A stretch of DNA of 64,000 bases from Mycogone perniciosa (Eukaryota; Ascomycota; Sordariomycetes; Hypocreales; Hypocreaceae): assembly GCA_025331125.1 (NCBI GenBank), contig JAOALB010000069.1, positions 62,001-126,000 of the forward strand. Reading direction: 5' to 3'. The notes beneath the pieces are model-generated. The model saw only the letters and a list, made by a program, of their open reading frames with translations. It did not search any database and was not told the origin of the DNA. Each line of letters starts with the position of its first letter. Position 1 is the stretch's first letter. Positions 61,851-64,000 of this stretch are shown piece by piece. The position numbers and the translations under genes were made by a program.

Positions 61851-64000
61851 CGGCGTTTCTGACTCTTGACCCCTTTGCCGTACGGAGTAAGAGTATGGGC
61901 TTACTGCTCCGCCGATGGCGAGTGTTTAAGCGCCCGGCCGAGCCATTGTGCCCGGTTACCACCTCGGTCCCGTTCACCTGCCATCATTAGACCCATCCGT
62001 CAAGTCATCTAGACTCACTAAACGCCGAGAGATGGGGGGGAGGATACCATCCTCGGATAACCTCCTAGATGATGTGCGTGTCCTGGATGCCATCACTAAC
62101 GAATGCTCGGAGGATAGCATCATCAGCCTCCTTATCCCACCACCCACCTCACTCCTCCGCACGCGGGTTTTCTTATGCCGCACAACATACTGGCCGATCC
62201 GGCCCCGTTATCCGCGCACTCCCCTCTCTCGGTCCGTCCACTGCTGTCCAACTGCCAGACCGCAACCCGATTCCAGCCCAAGGGTCATCCTGGGCTGTCC
62301 CTGCTTGGCTCTGACATGTTCTCGCTCGCGTTGACCCATCTGCCCCCTCCGTCACACATAGCAATTGCCAACAAGTCCCTCAGTCAGAGTCACAGTGCCC
62401 CCCTCCCCTCCCTTCCCCTCCCAACAGCTCCAGTCGACGGAGTCCTGAGCAATACAACTCATTCAATCGTGTTCATCTCCCACCGTTCTAGTTCCAATGC
62501 CACTAGCAGAGTAACTACCACCCCCCCCCTCCTCTCCTCTGGTCCTCTCCTCTTCGTCCTGCTCTCCTTTTCTCTCTTCTATGTGTGGCCCCCCCCCCTT
62601 AGATCCACATAAGGCCGTTATTCCCCATCCGGCGCCGACCGTACATAGTACTAGTAGTCCATCCATAGCTTCACAAAGTTCTGAGAGAAAACAGCACTAA
62701 AACGCAACACGCCCTTGGTATTTTAGTCTCCATTCTTTTCTTCCTCGCACCGTCTTAACGCACAATAGCGAGGCGAACCGACGGGGCCGCCGGCCGCCGG
62801 GACCCAAAACCTAGCAGCACGTAAGGCTCCAAAAGGTCATTGTGCCCAATGCTTGGTGCTGACGAGGCGAGGGCATCAGATGAAAAATCAAATAACAAAT
62901 ACGGAGTAGGAACAGTCAGCATCACGGTGGTATTATCAAAGCCTTCTGTAGTACTCTTCTGAACGGAAGTACTCCGTGCCATGCCCTGTTATAAACAGAC
63001 TACTCCGTACTACACCGGACATATCCTGGCCAAGTCCGTTTCGTTGGTTACTAGTAGTTGGGCACCACCAGACACAGTATAATACAAACACTCAAACAAA
63101 TGCACACACGTAAACATCTTCCGTACATAACACAAGGTAACATAACATAACATAACCTAACATAGCATAGCATACATATCTGCCTGCCTGCTTGTCTGCC
63201 TGACCCGACCCTGGATCAAATGTGTGTTATACGCACGTCCATTGTTTCATTTCACCGTTTCCATTGGCGGTTAAAAAGCGCGAGCGTAAGCAAAGTCGGG
63301 CCATAGCCCAGAAAAATCCATACCAGCCTGGTCCCTGTCGCTTTTTCTGCCCTCTCACCACAAGCCAGCCAGCCAGACAGGGACCAGCCCAGTAAACCTG
63401 CACACTGCATCGAACTCCTATCTGCGGGCTCTGATTCGACTGCTAGATTCTGCAGAGCAAGATGAGGCTAAGAGAAGCGAGCGCCGCCCTCTTTTTTTTT
63501 CCTTTTTTTTTCTTTCTCCTCTCTCTCTCTCAGAGCACCCCTCTCTTTTGGGGGCTTTCTGTCTTTGGCGATGGAGTCGTGCTATTCTGCGCATACATAC
63601 ATACATACATGCTCCGTACTTCGTACATGCTGTATGTATGTTAGTAGTACTTCGTAGTATGTAGCTAGCTATGACTGGACCGGACTGCACTGGACTGGAC
63701 TAGTAGAGTTCCATACATGTATGTATGTATGCATGCTTCCTGTACATGCATGCTCTCAGTCTCCTACATACTCCATACCTACCTATGCGATGATGATACA
63801 TTGAGAGGGGCGCTCTGTTGGCCTGGCCCTCCTCCCCTCCCGTCCCCTCACCCTCCCACAAGTCTCTCTATTTCTCTCGCTCTCTTTCTCCTTCTACGGA
63901 GTATCTCTCTACGTATGATTACGTGCAAGATACCCACCTAAGCCAAGTAAGAAAAAGCGTGAGCAGTAGAAAAAAACCAAAGTACACCACCCCTTTCTAG
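61851..64000. promoter_or_regulatory. CT-rich, microsatellite-rich region, probable upstream region of a gene beyond the right edge
   Basis: Long C- and T-rich tracts on the plus strand (about 62400-62420, 62520-62600, 63490-63530, 63825-63895). It also has small tandem repeats (taacataacataac near 63140, catacatacatac near 63595, atgtatgtatg near 63718) and several TACGGAGTA/TACTTCGTA words. No coding frame is convincing. CT-rich stretches of this kind usually precede fungal transcription starts; the assignment is inference. Confidence 0.4.

Overview
The window looks like a chromosome segment of a filamentous ascomycete, most probably an Eurotiales-type mould (Aspergillus/Penicillium relatives). 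The genes are split by short introns of about 47-149 bases with GTAAGT/GTGAGT-type donors. Several products belong to families typical of these fungi (DUF4419 protein, F-box protein, flavin monooxygenase, GMC oxidoreductase fused to a hydrolase). The left third is AT-rich repeat DNA carrying the signature of repeat-induced point mutation (RIP). The genus is inferred from general look only; no database was searched.

Positions 1-24475 are a gene-free, AT-rich block with stop codons everywhere. It is built of decayed Gypsy-type LTR retrotransposons. Element C has direct 393-base LTRs at 446-838 and 12144-12536. Element A is on the minus strand, has direct 173-base LTRs at 16004-16176 and 22525-22697, and is flanked by the 5-base duplication AATAA. 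It sits inside element B, a 5'-truncated plus-strand copy of the same family that ends in an LTR at 24310-24475. In each LTR the RIP-type changes are heaviest on the inner side and fade toward the outer edge.

From 24.5 to 59.2 kb the DNA is mostly genic. In order it holds: an anchored DUF4419 protein (+); an unusual intronless 1,780-residue protein (-); a relic of a kinase-like gene (+); an eight-exon GMC oxidoreductase/alpha-beta hydrolase fusion of 1,249 residues (-); a membrane-anchored lipase-like hydrolase (+); a small secreted protein (+); a dead copy of a secreted cysteine-rich peptide gene (+); a four-exon flavin monooxygenase (+); a methyltransferase relic (+); the live copy of the cysteine-rich peptide gene (+); a fungal-specific protein family member with an apparent frameshift near its start (-); a reverse transcriptase relic that is not RIP-mutated (-); and an F-box protein (+).

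From 59.2 to 64 kb I find no convincing gene. The rightmost 2 kb is rich in C/T tracts and short tandem repeats, as in a long fungal promoter or 5' leader of a gene beyond the edge.

The genes do not form one obvious pathway. The nearest thing to a cluster is 45-51.6 kb, where two small secreted proteins, a flavin monooxygenase and a methyltransferase remnant lie together, with the peptide gene duplicated on both sides of the monooxygenase. The best candidate for something undescribed is the 1,780-residue intronless protein. Exon structures were worked out by hand from splice signals and family resemblance. In each multi-exon model the exon lengths sum to a multiple of three, which supports them.
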